The notes under the pieces: model-generated
What the model was told of the DNA's origin: nothing
Database searches by the model: none
The model's input: only the letters and a program-made list of their open reading frames with translations
NCBI GenBank assembly: GCA_963693305.1
Contig: OY855913.1
Location: forward strand, 9,709,201-9,773,200
Origin: Meandrina meandrites
Taxonomy: Eukaryota > Cnidaria > Anthozoa > Scleractinia > Meandrinidae
DNA: 64,000 nucleotides
Direction: 5' to 3'
Translations under genes and position numbers: made by a program
Shown here: one piece after another, positions 55,167-64,000 of the stretch
Layout: every line of letters starts with the position of its first letter
How positions within the stretch are numbered: the first letter of the stretch is position 1

Positions 55167-56188
55167 GTTATTACCCGCCTTTTTTTCGGATACTTCTCCA
55201 GATAAAACTTGCATTTCCTTATATTAACTTTAATTTTTTTATGATCCCACTTCATCTCACCCCCACAGTTGATCCCAGTAGATCCCGTCCGACCTTTGTA
55301 CCTGCCCATCTACCATATGTAACTAATGTACACTGAATATAGAATTTTCAAGTTTATTTTCTTTGCCACCATAAATATATTACATGTTTATACATATAAA
55401 TAAACTTCCCAATTACAAAAAAATACCATTATAAACCACCAAAATCCGTTACATCCTCAGCACAACTGTTATCTGCATCCTCACCGCTGGTCAACCCGTA
55501 CTCCAATATATTTATTAATCATCTACTCGTGCCACCCTAACAACACAAACAAATAACCATGAGATTATGGACACCGCCATAATGTCATTTATGTAGAGGC
55601 CGACATTAGTTTAGTAAACATTAATTTTAGTATAGTAAACATTTTAGTATTATCTTATCGTAATTGCCATGTCGCTGTTCTGAAGGCTGGAATTCGGCGT
55701 ATATCCGTTCATCTATAATCAAATTAAATATCTAGAATTCCGCGGTTAATTCCCATCATACAAGGAGAGTCAAAGACATGCGTTCGTCCTCATTCTTCGT
55801 ACCCTTTGGGGCGGCACATACCTATATACCTCATATAGGGGAGTACCCCTCCCCCCCCCCCCCCCCCCCCCCCCCCGGGCCCACCATACCTTCCAATAGT
55901 GCGACGCAAAACAAACAACACCCGGACAGGAAAATTAACAACAGCACTCCCCATTAATAGAATATCCAAAGTACATCACCTACAGCCCCTACACTTCCAT
56001 TAACTACCTACACTTTTCTCTGCACAAGTAAACCCACCTCTACCAATAAAAATTTAAGAATTAACGCAAGTATTTCACCACACAGAACAAAAACTCAATC
56101 TTACACCAAACCCACAAAATAACACTCCAATAAACCCACGTACACTATCTCATACCAACCCATGCCACCCATCCCCCCAAAATAATAA
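55167..56188. other. No gene seen; C-tract at 55848-55876
   Basis: AT-rich, with a long run of C at 55848-55876. ORFs are short. The stretch 56060-56190 is A/C-rich, like the region just inside the other Helentron-like 3' ends. Confidence 0.4.
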
Positions 56189-56228
56189 TTAAAAAATAAC
56201 TCCTGCACGCTTAGCGTGCCTATGTTTT
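56189..56228 (+). mobile_element. Helentron-like 3' end, plus orientation
   Basis: TTAAAAAATAACTCCTGCAC then GCTTAGCGTGCCTATGTTTT: subterminal repeat, hairpin GCACGC-TTA-GCGTGC and CTATGTT, same as the ends at 1808 and 47608. Same strand as the RPA-like gene at 50972. No matching 5' end in this orientation was found. Confidence 0.65.
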
Positions 56229-56575
56229 GACAAATGTCCTGAAAATTATCAAAGACCCCTTGCGAAACGTCATCGCTTCTGCATGCATCGCGTGCCGTTT
56301 ATTGAAGTTTTGGAGGGAGGCGTTTCAATGCTAGGAGGCTTTGAAAGCAAAAGACTATGCACTCTGACAAAGTCTGCATGTTCTTTGGGCTTCAGGTAGT
56401 GGCCTTCGTACATTCCTCGCATTTCGCACCCCAAGAGGAATAGTTAATCCTTGTTTAAAATTTGTTGTCCATCCGCTCTCCACAGTCTTCATACCGGACC
56501 TTTAGTAGTATTTAAATACAGAATAGAAAATTGTTGTCATTAATTAGTGCGAAAAAATACTCTTCCTAAAAGCAT

Positions 56576-56842
56576 TATAAGAGATAGACAATATACAAGT
56601 AAGTGAAATGTAATTGTGCCAAGCAAGATAGTGTTGCAATACAAAGGAACAAAGGTAAATAGATTTATAATAAGAGACAATACACAAGAAAGTGAAATGT
56701 AAATGTGCCAAGCAAGATAGCGTTGCAATACAAAGGAACAAATGTAAATAGATTTATTATAAGAGACAATATACAAGTAAGTGAAATGTAAATGTGCCAA
56801 GCAAGATAGTGTTGCAATACAAAGGAACAAATGTAAATAGAT
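56576..56842. repeat. Three tandem copies of an 89-bp unit
   Basis: GTGCCAAGCAAGATAG occurs at 56616, 56705 and 56794; period 89. The last copy is followed by ATGTAATGTATAATGTAATG and, near 56910, by AATAAAGATATTATGG and an A8 run, like the 3' end of a retroposon. Confidence 0.95.
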
Positions 56843-57263
56843 TTATGTAATGTATAATGTAATGTTCATTTGAAAAGAGTACTGTAATTTGTTAACGACA
56901 CGCAGGAAACAAATAAAGATATTATGGTTGAAAAAAAAATACCGGACCTTTGAATAAACACACCATGTGTGTTTCTGCACAAGCCAAAGGCTTGAGTTGT
57001 CATAGACAAAAACTCACTGATAGTGGAATTTCTGTCCACAATAGCAACTTTCCGATGGTCCAATGTGCAATGAACATATTAAGGAACACAACAACAATCT
57101 TGATTTTATTTGTACTCTTGCCTTTCAGTAAGAAACTAATTGCGAGATATTATTATTAAAAAATATTCCCAACCTTCTTGGAACACAAAAGGTGCTAAAC
57201 AATGAAATTTTAAAATCCCCTTCAAATCACCGCAGGCTCGGAGATCATACTTCGCACGTGTAA

Positions 57264-57300
57264 TGCAGGTATCAATGTTAAGACGGAGAGGGGAGGGGGG
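57264..57300 (+). mobile_element. Solo left terminus related to the PHD transposon
   Basis: TGCAGGTATCAATGTTAAGA followed by a G-rich tract (GGGGAGGGGGG) resembles the left end at 21915, and it is preceded by TAA where that copy has TTA. No right end of the same type was found within 2 kb. Confidence 0.6.
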
Positions 57301-57489
57301 TACGGGCAAAACTTTGATAAAAATTTTCCCAAAAATATGATAAATTATCCACATGCACCTGGGAATAACAAAACCATGTAATGACTTATATTAAAAGTAA
57401 TGAAGTAATTCAACTGTACGTTTTTAAAACTCCTGTTATTGAAGGTAGATTAATGAAGATTAAAGTTGAATGAAGTCAACAAAAAAAAG

Positions 57490-58850
57490 TAAGTTATTAC
57501 TGCCATAAGGTTAAAGACCTGTATAACAAGGATGAAAGTAAGTATCCAAGCAGGCCTAACTTTCCATCCATATGCCCTTCCTTTAGGTTCCTGTTTTCAA
57601 TTACAATTGAAAACCGGCTCACATATTATCTAGTGCAATAATTATCATATTTAATATTATATAATAGAAACCATTTCAAAGCCTGGATTCACAATAAATG
57701 GACATTTCGGCTGTTTGAGTTTTTGCATTGATATCTGCATTGCAGTGCTAATTTCATACCTTTTTGTTTTGTCTGTAACAACAGGTTGGACTGATTACAG
57801 TAAGATGATGCATGCTAATGTCAACTAGCTTCCTCGCTCCACTAGCCTTATGGTTATTCCACGCAAGCAGTGCATTTAATTCGTTTTAATTACTTTTTGT
57901 ATTAATAATTCTTGTAAAGCAAGAGAGCATTAAAGATTGTTGTTGTAAGTCAAAGTGTCCTGCCAACTTACATTGCGTAGCTGCCTCTGAATTGATGCCA
58001 ATTGAGTCCAAGGGCAAATATCGGTTCCTGTGGTAAGATCGGGTGGTCACCGTCATCTTCCCGCAAATATTTGGGGATCCACGTGCTACTGGTTTTATCG
58101 TTTGATTTTCAGCTTCAATTAATTCAGTGAAAAGAAAAAATTGTGCAGTGAACTAGATAGAAATTCACCTTTAAGTGGTTTGCTGTTGTGACTGCAGGAT
58201 TCTCAATAGAAATTTCAGCTACCGCTGTTGTGATGTTTTCTCCCGTGACCGGCAACTACATGGCCAAAGTGCTATACAACTCAAATCTTTCCATTACAGT
58301 GCTTTAACAGCCGTTATCAGCTTTCTAGTGACACCCGAGACAGGTGAACTGAGAACCCTGTTACTGTAATGTAAAGGTCACTTAATTTCACGTTACATGA
58401 AAGGAACTTACCCACATGCAAATGCCCTTGAAAATATTTGTTGAAATTCGTTGTAGGGAGTACCCTGCCTGTGCTAGCGAAACGCAGAAAGTTTTAAGGT
58501 TGATTTCCGTAAGTGGAAACTGCACTTGGGTTGCTGGGTTTGCACTGCCGTGTCACACCATGGACATTTTTCTTGCGTCAATAATCGTTCTCATCTAAGA
58601 GAAATAGATATTCAATTAAATACAGAATAGATACGCATTGATCGCATGAGATATGCAATAATATATTTCAACCAGGAAGTGTATAAGCATTGTTCTATAA
58701 TACTCACTGTTCCTGGGGCCAGTGTCACCATGTACATCTCTTTTGCCGTGTCCAAATTGTCATTAGCATTACCAACGTTTTCCTCGTAATGATCGAGATA
58801 GGAGCTGTGTAAAAGAACAGAAAAAAGGGCTCCTTTTGGAACAGGGCCTG
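57490..58850 (-). pseudogene. Second, 5'-only copy of the 13-18 kb gene
   Basis: 58690-58810 reads SYLDHYEENVGNANDNLDTA, KEMYMVTLAPGT and a GTGAGT donor, matching 18273-18400. 58408-58567 matches the second exon (CPWCDTAVQTQQPKCSFH in one frame versus CSWCGRAVHTQQPEYSFH). 57990-58060 matches part of the third exon and its GTAAGT donor. Intron sequence 57490-57730 is homologous to 17040-17280 (TTAAAGACYTG, AATTGAAAACCGGC). All later exons are missing. The conserved C-X2-C...C-X2-H string in a non-matching frame suggests a shared zinc-binding exon already shifted in one copy. Family not recognised. Confidence 0.7.
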
Positions 58851-58865
58851 TAAGGCAGTCAATTG

Positions 58866-59000
58866 AAACCACGCCCCCCCCCCCCCCCCCCGATCCCCGG
58901 CCGGACATAGCGGGGAATGTATCATTTGTCCAGTGTTACACTTTAAACTTTTCCCTGCCCCTTGGGGAGACTAGGCTGTTACATTCCCCACCCCTATGGC
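58866..59000. repeat. C-tract and GC-rich terminus-like sequence
   Basis: About 22 C (58872-58893) followed by CGATCCCCGGCCGGACATAG and ACATTCCCCACCCCT. The last string resembles the subterminal AATTCCCCACCCCT of the PHD transposon. Perhaps the right end of a related element. Confidence 0.4.
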
Positions 59001-59318
59001 CCCAGTGTGTCACTTAAAGATTTTGCTTCGCTGGTTTCCACAATAAACAATTGTTACGGATCACCGAAAATTGTGGGGTAAGTGCCCCAAAGTTTTCACT
59101 GATATCGCTGCGATTATTGCTTGCATATACATTTGGAGCGAGTGGAATCAGAAAATCCGCTGGAAGGAAAATAAAAACAGAGTTTGGAGCCCCAGATTTC
59201 AAAAACTTTTTCTATTATTCCTTGATACCAAAAACTATTGCGGATCAATTTAAATCTTTGCAACATTGTTGAACAAATTATGTTTGGAGCACTTGTTGTT
59301 GTTGGCTGCTTCGTGATG

Positions 59319-59443
59319 ATATCTTAATCTGAAATGTCATCCGTCCTCTCTTCCGTACCCCCCCAGAGGAGGGGTACTCTACTCTACCTACTCTGGGGGG
59401 TAAGGAAGAGAGGACAGATGACATTTCAGACTACATGATATCT
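59319..59443. repeat. Fold-back, arms about 45 bp
   Basis: CTGAAATGTCATCCGTCCTC at 59331 is mirrored by CTGAAATGTCATCTGTCCTC ending at 59429. The loop holds GGGGTACTCTACTCTACCTA. Confidence 0.85.
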
Positions 59444-61240
59444 TAGAATTTCCGAAAGGCGAAAGAAAACGGACGATTGAAATAACATCACAGTGCTATA
59501 GGAGCTTTTCGAGTCTTTTTGATTGCTATGAAAACTCGGAAGATGGCTTCCATATGATCGTTACTTCTTGCAGTGTACGTTATGTATTGCTTGCACCAGT
59601 GCTTATAGACGACTCGAGTTGATGTGGGTGCAGGCTCGCAGCCAGGATTCTGCATGGGGGGTTGCGCATGAGCGTCTCCGTCACTTAATCCCGAGCGCCG
59701 CAGGCGCGAGAACGTAGTGGGGTGTGGGGGTATCCTCCCCCAGGAAATTTTGAAAAAATAGGTTTTCTTAGACAGCATTTCGCGCGTTTTGAAGACAGTT
59801 TGTCAGAAAACAAGGCAGGTTAAAGTGAAGGACATTAGGTAGAATGTATCATTAAAATCAACCTAGAATCAAACAATTTGGTCCAGAATATACCACACGA
59901 ATCTACAAATGGTGGACCTTCAACCCAAAGGACCATATTGAATGCAAATAGTCGAAGCACAGAAATACTATTTCCTTTATTTAATTTAAGACTTTTAAGG
60001 CTCGTGGTGGGGCGCGGACGCACCCATCGCAACCCCCCTCCTTACGGGCCTGAGGTGTACTGGACATGGATAGCTTGCACTATATAGCGTATAAAAAATC
60101 CGCCCATGCATACCAGTGTAAACCTCTCTCACGTCACTTCACTTAACTTGACAACTAAAATAACAAAACGATGCCAAAGAATATATTGAAATTAGGGAGA
60201 AAAAATTATGCAAAGTGAAGTCGCTTTGCGATTCGAATATTTTTTTGCATACTGAAGCGAAACTTACAAAGTGGCAGTATAGCCTTAAAACGTGATTTTA
60301 AAAAAGGTTTGATTGTACATGTTTATATATGGCAGCTAATAAGTGCTATAACTGAATTGAAGAGGCTTAATGCTTCAAAGCAATACTAACACTTGGGACA
60401 CATCCAACGGCCATGAGAGGAAGTTCCAGACCAACGCAGGACATATTGAACCACCTGATAAAGGACATTCCTCGTTTGATCCTCGTTGTCGCAGGCCAAC
60501 ATCATCCCGAACTCTCATTGATTTAATACACAAACAATACTGCTCAGGATCAACTACAAAGATGTTTTCATTCGGTTATATAACAACCACGTTAAATAGC
60601 CAAACACTGTATACTTAATATACATTTTATCATTATTTAATATATATTATCCAAGTGACCACTACACGCACTGCAAGTACATAATATTCAATTCGTCTGA
60701 AAAGCACTACGGAAATGAAGAGGAAAATTTGTGAACGTACAAATAAGCGTTCACCATTTTTTAGGTTTGAACACTACTGATGGGCTAAAGAAGAGATGAT
60801 ATAAAAGATTATTCGGCTTACCTTTTCTTCAAAGCAAGAGATGTGTCCGTGAACGAAGCTGAAACGTTTCTCGATGTTCGGTCTCAGTACCTCTCTGTCA
60901 GAGCTGGCGTTACAAACCCCAAGACGCTACAAACGCTACAAGACGCTGTAAAAGACCAATAAACGGGTTAGAAGTGCTCTGGAAAAACCGCGCTGGTAAA
61001 GCGCCGGGAAGAGTGAATACCTCACCCTTTCTTCAAACTGTAAAAGCGGAAAACCGCTCCCAAAAAGGACCATACGAAGCGCCAGAAAAGGGGACCCTGA
61101 AAAAAAAACTAGAAAGTGTCACACCAGACCCCACAAAGCAAGTGAAAATCTACTTACTTTCTCTAGTTGACATAATAAAAATTATCCCAACTAAAGACGC
61201 TATAAAGCGCAACAGATATTAAAAAAACCCTCCGAAAATG
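59444..61240. other. No supported gene; repeat-like GC-rich patches
   Basis: GGTGTGGGGGTATCCTCCCC near 59720 and CCCCCCTCCTTACGGGCCTG near 60035 look like transposon ends. A minus-strand segment at 60822-60897 ending in a GTAAGC donor (FVHGHISCFEEK) could be an exon of a gene diverging from rad51d. Confidence 0.35.
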
Positions 61241-61252
61241 TACCTGTACTGC
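61234..61252 (-). CDS. Possible first coding exon of a gene divergent from rad51d
   Basis: On the minus strand ATGGCCGAAGGCAGTACAG is followed by a GTACAT donor (MAEGST, phase 1), in a good start context (CAACCATGG). It lies 317 bases from the rad51d ATG, a spacing common for bidirectional promoters. No downstream exon joins it cleanly, so it is tentative. Confidence 0.25.
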
Positions 61253-61568
61253 CTTCGGCCATGGTTGAAAGTCCACTGCGCTCCCGCCTTTTGTTACCTG
61301 TGCTCGTTCAAGTCTTCTCTCAGATCTACAAGTAACGCCTTGTTGATTTTGCAGTTCGCAGCTTTCGCAAACTCAATGGAACTCAATGTGATGTGATCTA
61401 TTTAACTTCACTTCGGCTTCACACAGCTCACTTATGAATATTTCCAGAAATTGGCAAACTGGTTAGCTATTTTCACGATGAAGGTGGAGGAAATACTGTG
61501 GAGGACTGCTTTTAAACAAATTCACAAGTTTTGATGCTGTATAAGGCCACAGGTTGGAAAAGGTTATT

Positions 61569-63409
61569 ATGAATCGACAGCTTCTGTCGTCCCTTTCCTG
61601 TGGTTCTGTCAAACCAAATCTACTTAATGCACTTCGAGAACATGGCATTAACACAGGTGAGCTTTCTTATCTATAAATAGAATGAGCATTTATATATTTG
61701 GAATTCTTTGAAGAGATAAATAAATAATGGCATCCCACAATTCATCTACAAGTCCCTGGTGGGTCTCAAATTCTCCCGGGGGAGGTACTCTAAGGCAGTT
61801 AAGATCGGCAGTCTATGGTTGAAAACAACCAACGTATCCTTTGCTTGTTTGTTGTCTTTATATCATCTTAGTAATCCTTGTTCCTCATGTCAGTTCACAC
61901 CTGGTTCCTTTTACCTGGATACAGGTGCGCAGGCTAGTCTCGTGTTGATAATATGTGCCCACTTTGCTTAATTTAAGTTAATTCACTTTAATTTTGCATA
62001 ATTTAACGGTTTAAGTTTATTTTTCGTTATTTTCCTTATTATGTTTTGTAGTAACTGTGCTCACATCGTTGGGTGGCTCCTCCTAGAATGTTCAGCAATT
62101 GGTATAGGATTTAATGGAACCGAAACCAATTAGTAGAAATGCTATCATTTTAGGTATCCAACTGGTGACGGTTACAGCAATTAGATATTTACAGAAGCTT
62201 CTATTGTGTTCATGGTCTGTCCCTTTATATTGCTGTACTTTTTCAGTGGCTGATTTCATATGCTGTGACATTGAGAGACTAGCTTGGAAAGTTTCAGTCC
62301 CAGTAGAGGTATAAAATCATTTAACAAGTTGGCTGTATCTGTTGTAAGATAATGGTTTGACACTGGTTGTTTTTATTTGGATAATGCAACTTTCAAGATA
62401 TTTTACAGGGTTCATACGAGTCATGGAAAGCCTGGAAAGTCATTGAATTTAAGAATTCCATTTTCCAGGCCTTGAAAGTCTTGGAAATCAGTGCGGGTCA
62501 TGGAAAGTCATGGAAAATCATGCTTGTTAAAAATACAAAATAAATTAGGTTTTCTTTTTTTTATAATTTTTTCAAAAAAAAAAGAGGGAAAAACATGCCT
62601 AAAATGGAAAGTGACATCCAAGAAAATGGTCAAATGTAGGCCACGGTCGGAAAACTTGGAGAAGTCATAAAAAAGGTCGTGAAAATTCATGGAATTTCAA
62701 CAACTCAAAAGAGTACAAAGTTCAACACATTTTCTAACTGGTAGAAATTAAAGTTGTACTAGGAAATAATTTATAATGGAACAATACAGTAAAATAACGA
62801 ATGCAGTTTAACATTTTTAATTTTTTGTGTGTGTTTAGGAACTGTCCGCCATTCAAAAGACCTTCATTGCTGAGGCATCTGCCTTCACCATGAGTGGAAG
62901 TGGTTTTTATGAGGAGATAATGTCTAGATTTAGTATCCTGTCAACAGGTATTATACAGTCAGCTTCACTGTTGCTGCTATGTACAGTAACTTTGATATGA
63001 CCATTTTAAAAGTACATCTCAAAATGCCCATTGTACGGGTGTGAGTAAAAAAATATCTTTTACTAAAATCAATCAATAAGATCATTCCATTTCCAGTACA
63101 ATAATTTTCAAGTATAATGTAACCATGTTCCATAGTTTTTCCAACAGACTTTATTATCAGTATAAATAATATTGTCAGTAATAGAGTGGACAATATTGCA
63201 TGGAATCGCATAGCTCAAAGAATTCGCGCGCTCTGATTGGCTAGAGATGCGAGGGTATTCAGCGCGGTATTGCGACTTGAAAGTGAGGCTGCACTAAAAT
63301 CCCGGGTAAAATTCGTAACAGTCACCACATTTTCATGTTTAAAAGGTTCTATGCGATTCAAGGAAAATCCATTATCTGACTCGTGAATTCCACGTTAAAT
63401 TTCACTTGA

Positions 63410-63472
<63 letters not shown>

Positions 63473-64000
63473 ACGTGGAATTCCCTCGTCAGGTAATTGA
63501 TTTTCCTATAGTATTGAATATTATATAATTATAATAATTATTATAATTATTATTATTATTATTATTATTATTATAATTATTATAATAATAATTATTACTC
63601 CACAGAGAAAAGTAATTTCTACAATACCTTAAAACTATTGTATTTTTTGAGAGAGCAAACATATGTAAAATACTTCCACTTATACACATGTAATTTGTTA
63701 CTGGTACCATAGTTATTCTAGATATATAATAATATTTCTCTTTTATTATTTCTTGACAGGATGTGATAAGTAAGTATAATTTAGTTTCTGTTATGTTGAA
63801 GTAAATTTTAAGTACAGTTGAACCTGGTTAATTTAGTCACCAAAAAGCGTGTATTAACCAGGTTTTAAGCAAGGTGTCAAAATAAGCACCACAGACACAA
63901 TTTCATTGATACAAGGACTAAAACTAAAGTATCCAGTTTAAAAGTTATCTTACCTCACCTCACCTCAAGCTTTCCTCTCCTCACCTCACCTCACCTCACC
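61569..64000 (+). CDS. rad51d: DNA repair protein RAD51D, 5' exons (cut by window edge)
   Basis: Exons: 61569-61656 (MNRQLLSSLSCGSVKPNLLN, phase 1), 62247-62308 (VADFICCDIERLAWKVSVPV), 62839-62947 (ELSAIQKTFIAEASAFTMSG then FYEEIMSRFSILSTG) and 63760-63769 (CD, 10 bases, donor GTAAGT). Phases agree at every junction. The order NLLNALREHGINTVADF, the leucine-rich helix with QFSAF-like AEASAF, then FYEE and ILSTG, follows the N-terminal domain of animal RAD51D up to just before the Walker A motif, which lies beyond the window. RAD51D is a RAD51 paralog of the BCDX2 complex that helps load RAD51 in homologous recombination. Intron 62309-62838 contains TCATGGAAAGTCATGGAAA-type repeats. Identification is from motif order by eye. 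Confidence 0.8.
62405..62700. repeat. GGAAAGTC-rich dispersed repeat in a rad51d intron
   Basis: Recurrent strings TCATGGAAAGTCATGGAAA and GCCTTGAAAGTCTTGGAAA. No ORF. Confidence 0.6.
63361..63507. mobile_element. 147-bp palindromic MITE in a rad51d intron
   Basis: AGGAAAATCCATTATCTGAC and mirrored AGGAAAATCAATTACCTGAC continue through GAATTCCACGTTAAATTTCA and AAAACCGATATCGCAC; arms about 66 bases. It is followed by an (ATT)n tract at 63529-63597. Confidence 0.85.
63806..63870 (+). mobile_element. Probable left end of a pogo-like element (cut by window edge)
   Basis: TACAGTTGAACCTGGTTAAT then TTAGTCACC and, inverted, ATTAACCAGGTTTTAAGC. CAGTTGAACC ends after TA are of the pogo/Tc1 type. The rest is outside the window. 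Confidence 0.45.
63952..64000. repeat. (CCTCA)n microsatellite
   Basis: CCTCA units with a short interruption near 63966-63978, running to the window end. Confidence 0.9.

Noticed and set aside
54851..55309. 152-codon minus-strand ORF
   Set aside because: Mostly inside a pogo-like element and made of its terminal repeats.
56540..56830. 96-codon ORF with three similar hydrophobic segments
   Set aside because: Arises from 89-bp repeats read in three different frames.
56576..56842. CRISPR-like regular repeats
   Set aside because: Only three contiguous copies without spacers, in a eukaryotic context.

Overview
The window is eukaryotic and animal-like. It is AT-rich, genes are split by small GT-AG introns, there are no operons, and microsatellites and DNA transposons are dense. 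I infer an anthozoan cnidarian, probably a stony coral, from the mix of BEL/Pao, Helitron2/Helentron-type, MULE-like and PHD-finger transposon sequences and the short introns. This assignment is inference; nothing in the window proves it. I saw no rRNA, tRNA or CRISPR array.

Layout. From 0.9 to 4.5 kb lies a broken BEL/Pao retrotransposon (minus strand). Its reverse transcriptase is split by a Helentron-like insertion. From 5.1 to 11.4 kb are decayed minus-strand genes: an RPA-like gene abutting a PIF1-type helicase, a transposon-type gene split by a MULE-like element with a 9-bp target duplication, and a second RPA-like remnant. From 12.3 to 18.6 kb are a C2H2 zinc-finger exon and a multi-exon minus-strand gene broken by a 172-bp tandem duplication; its 5' part recurs at 57.5-58.85 kb. 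From 21.9 to 28.0 kb is a nearly complete 6.06-kb DNA transposon with terminal inverted repeats, a TTA duplication and a spliced gene ending in a PHD finger. From 29.4 to 37.8 kb is a plus-strand gene made almost entirely of tiny exons (18-63 bases), each a multiple of three and each flanked by phase-1 introns. From 39.8 to 45.3 kb are nested inverted-repeat elements. From 46.4 to 52.1 kb two intact, divergent RPA-like ORFs stand head to head around a Helentron-like insertion and a fold-back element. From 52 to 61 kb is repeat-rich intergenic DNA. At 61.57 kb the first exons of rad51d begin and run off the right edge.

Genes working together. Most coding sequence belongs to mobile elements: the PHD transposase gene with its inverted repeats, the RPA-like single-strand DNA-binding proteins with Helitron-type ends and helicase, and the BEL pol. 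Two genes look like host genes. One is rad51d (homologous recombination). The other is the micro-exon gene, which has its own TATA box and an open frame through at least 15 exons; I recognise no known family in it. It is the best candidate for something undescribed here.

All exon borders were read by eye from splice consensus and frame continuity. No search or transcript data were available.
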